Program-made: the position numbers and the translations under genes
DNA from: an uncultured Pseudomonadales bacterium
GTDB taxonomy: Bacteria > Pseudomonadota > Gammaproteobacteria > Pseudomonadales > Azotimanducaceae
Assembly: GCA_938036875.1 (NCBI GenBank)
Contig: CALHVX010000164.1
Span: 1 to 32,419, forward strand
Length of the DNA: 32,419 bases
Reading direction: 5' to 3'
The notes under the pieces: model-generated
Seen by the model: the letters and a program-made list of their open reading frames with translations, nothing else
What the model was told of the DNA's origin: nothing
Databases searched by the model: none
In this document: positions 31,411 to 32,419 of the stretch, one piece after another
Position numbering within the stretch: position 1 is the stretch's first letter
How the letters are laid out: the number at the start of each line of letters is the position of its first letter

Positions 31411-32028
31411 ATGGGCTGGTACACAACAACTGTATTACCAAAACTCATTGAGGCGGGGTGCTCACAAAAGCTGCTGATGCGGCTCCGAGCGCAATATGTG
31501 CCTCAGGCACAAGGCAATGTGCTCGAAATTGGTATAGGCACCGGACTCAACCTTGAGTACTACGACAAAGACCAAGTCCAGCTAACGGGCCTTGATCCAG
31601 CCGCAGAGCTAACAGGCCATGCGCAAGAGCGGGCCCAGGCCTTAGATTTGCCGGTAGCCATGCTGGGTGTGTCTGGTGAATCCATTCCTGCTGAAGATGC
31701 CACCTTTGATAATCTGGTGTGTACTTGGACCTTGTGTTCTATCCCCAATGTAGAAGGCGCGCTAAGCGAGATGCATCGCGTAGTAAAACCCGGGGGCAAG
31801 CTGTTCTTTATTGAGCATGGTGCGGCTCCGGATGCGGGCGTTGCTAAGTGGCAGCGACGGGTTGAGCCGGTGTGGAAACGTTTTACCGGCGGGTGTCACC
31901 TTACGCGTAAAGCGGACGAGCTCATACAAGAAGCAGGCTTTCGGCTTGATAGCTTTGATAGCGCCTATTTGCCGGGCCCCAAGATTGCCTCTTTTATGAC
32001 ACACGGCATTGCAGCACGGGAAGGTTAG
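31411..32028 (+). CDS. Class I SAM-dependent methyltransferase
   Basis: A 205-residue protein. SAM motif I is NVLEIGIGTGLN (about 37-47), with an acidic residue after the next strand (GLDPAAE) and the later motif RVVKPGGKLFFIEHGAAPD typical of UbiE/METTL7-like methyltransferases. The C-terminal part has RRVEPVWKRFTGGCHLTR and an LIQEAGF block. ATG 31411 is used because GGAGGGG lies 5 bases upstream; an in-frame GTG at 31405 falls within that ribosome site. It is divergent from the Rieske gene, with a short gap, and precedes a GFA-family gene by 56 bases. The acceptor is unknown; small phenols, thiols or phospholipids are used by relatives. Confidence 0.87.
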   Translation: MGWYTTTVLPKLIEAGCSQKLLMRLRAQYVPQAQGNVLEIGIGTGLNLEYYDKDQVQLTGLDPAAELTGHAQERAQALDLPVAMLGVSGESIPAEDATFDNLVCTWTLCSIPNVEGALSEMHRVVKPGGKLFFIEHGAAPDAGVAKWQRRVEPVWKRFTGGCHLTRKADELIQEAGFRLDSFDSAYLPGPKIASFMTHGIAAREG

Positions 32029-32084
32029 CCAAACGGCTGCTGATCACTTATGGTTTGTTGACCCCATTTTGAGCAGAGGTAGTG

Positions 32085-32419
32085 ATGAGCGAAACCCATT
32101 CCGGCGCCTGTTTTTGCGGCGCAGTGCAGATTGAAGTGACCGGCGAGCCCAACCTTATGGGGTACTGTCATTGCACCGATTGTGCCAGTTGGGCTGGTGC
32201 ACCGGTTAATGCCTTTAGTTTGTGGGCACCCGAGGCAGTGAAGATAACGGCCGGTGCTGACAAGTTGAATTCGTTTGCCAAAACTGAAGCTAGCCATCGA
32301 AAATTTTGTCGTGATTGTGGTGGCCACGTAATGAGCGAACATCCGGGTATGGGTATGACCGATGTGTATCTCAACGTGGTACCGAGCAAGGAACACGTTG
32401 GCACCATGCACGTGTTCTA
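32085..32419 (+). CDS. GFA/CENP-V domain protein, N-terminal part (3' end outside window)
   Basis: The frame from ATG 32085 stays open to the window end (about 111 codons). AGAGG is 5 bases before the start. The Cys pattern of the glutathione-dependent formaldehyde-activating (GFA) family is plain: C9-x-C11 (ACFCGAV), GYCHCTDC, and FCRDCGGHV. These cysteines bind structural zinc and a second site where glutathione or a substrate docks. The family includes Gfa and many members of unknown function. The usual length is about 120-190 residues, so little is probably missing. It follows the methyltransferase on the same strand and may be co-transcribed. Specific formaldehyde activity should not be assumed. 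Confidence 0.85.
   Translation, partial: MSETHSGACFCGAVQIEVTGEPNLMGYCHCTDCASWAGAPVNAFSLWAPEAVKITAGADKLNSFAKTEASHRKFCRDCGGHVMSEHPGMGMTDVYLNVVPSKEHVGTMHVF

Noticed and set aside
32025-32411. 128-residue - strand frame at the window end
   Set aside because: It is antisense to the GFA-family gene, whose cysteine motifs and ribosome site are clear.

Overview
The window reads as chromosomal DNA of a Gram-negative bacterium with moderate GC, most likely a marine or aquatic gammaproteobacterium. The support is LPS heptose genes (a WaaF-type heptosyltransferase and an HldE/RfaE2-type nucleotidyltransferase), a chaperone-usher pilus locus, a YghU-type glutathione transferase and a PQQ-dependent quinohemoprotein. 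It also carries two proteins of families that normally use cofactor F420 (a Ddn-like protein and an LLM oxidoreductase), which is less usual in such a host. I cannot fix the genus. I see no IS element, tRNA, rRNA, CRISPR array or phage gene.

Layout. 1-4.8 kb: the C-terminal part of a TPR protein, a membrane-anchored metallo-beta-lactamase-fold hydrolase, a Ddn-like F420/flavin protein, a YghU-type GST and an NTF2-like lipoprotein. 4.9-11.3 kb: an oxidative group on the + strand, with a fatty-acid-hydroxylase/sterol-desaturase protein closely coupled to a PQQ alcohol dehydrogenase, then a long-form Baeyer-Villiger monooxygenase and a radical SAM protein with extra C-terminal cysteines. 11.3-13.1 kb: waaF-like and hldC-like genes, divergent. 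13.4-19.0 kb: a pilus locus built as two converging units. Three pilins are on the + strand; a fourth pilin, a chaperone and a TcfC/CooC-like usher are on the - strand. 19.2-25.2 kb: a + strand catabolic operon with an MFS transporter, a BKACE (beta-keto acid cleavage) enzyme, an L-carnitine dehydrogenase-type enzyme, an LLM oxidoreductase of the Rv3520c type, two tiny membrane-protein ORFs and an aldehyde dehydrogenase. 25.2-32.4 kb: an old-yellow-enzyme and a TauD-type dioxygenase (-), a ThDP enzyme (+), a Rieske oxygenase overlapping an acyl-CoA dehydrogenase (-), a methyltransferase (+) and the start of a GFA-family protein (+).

How they may work together. The catabolic operon fits uptake, oxidation of a 3-hydroxy acid to a beta-keto acid, and CoA-dependent cleavage, as in carnitine breakdown. 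The LLM enzyme and aldehyde dehydrogenase suggest the substrate need not be carnitine. The 4.9-11.3 kb group looks fit for oxidising hydrophobic alcohols and ketones. The pilus locus is the most system-like part. One of its four pilins lacks the N-terminal donor-strand segment seen in the others and is rich in arginine, so it may be a terminal (tip) subunit. A terminator-like hairpin sits over the start codon of the second pilin gene and may set subunit ratios. Functional links between genes are inference from order and family unless an entry says otherwise.
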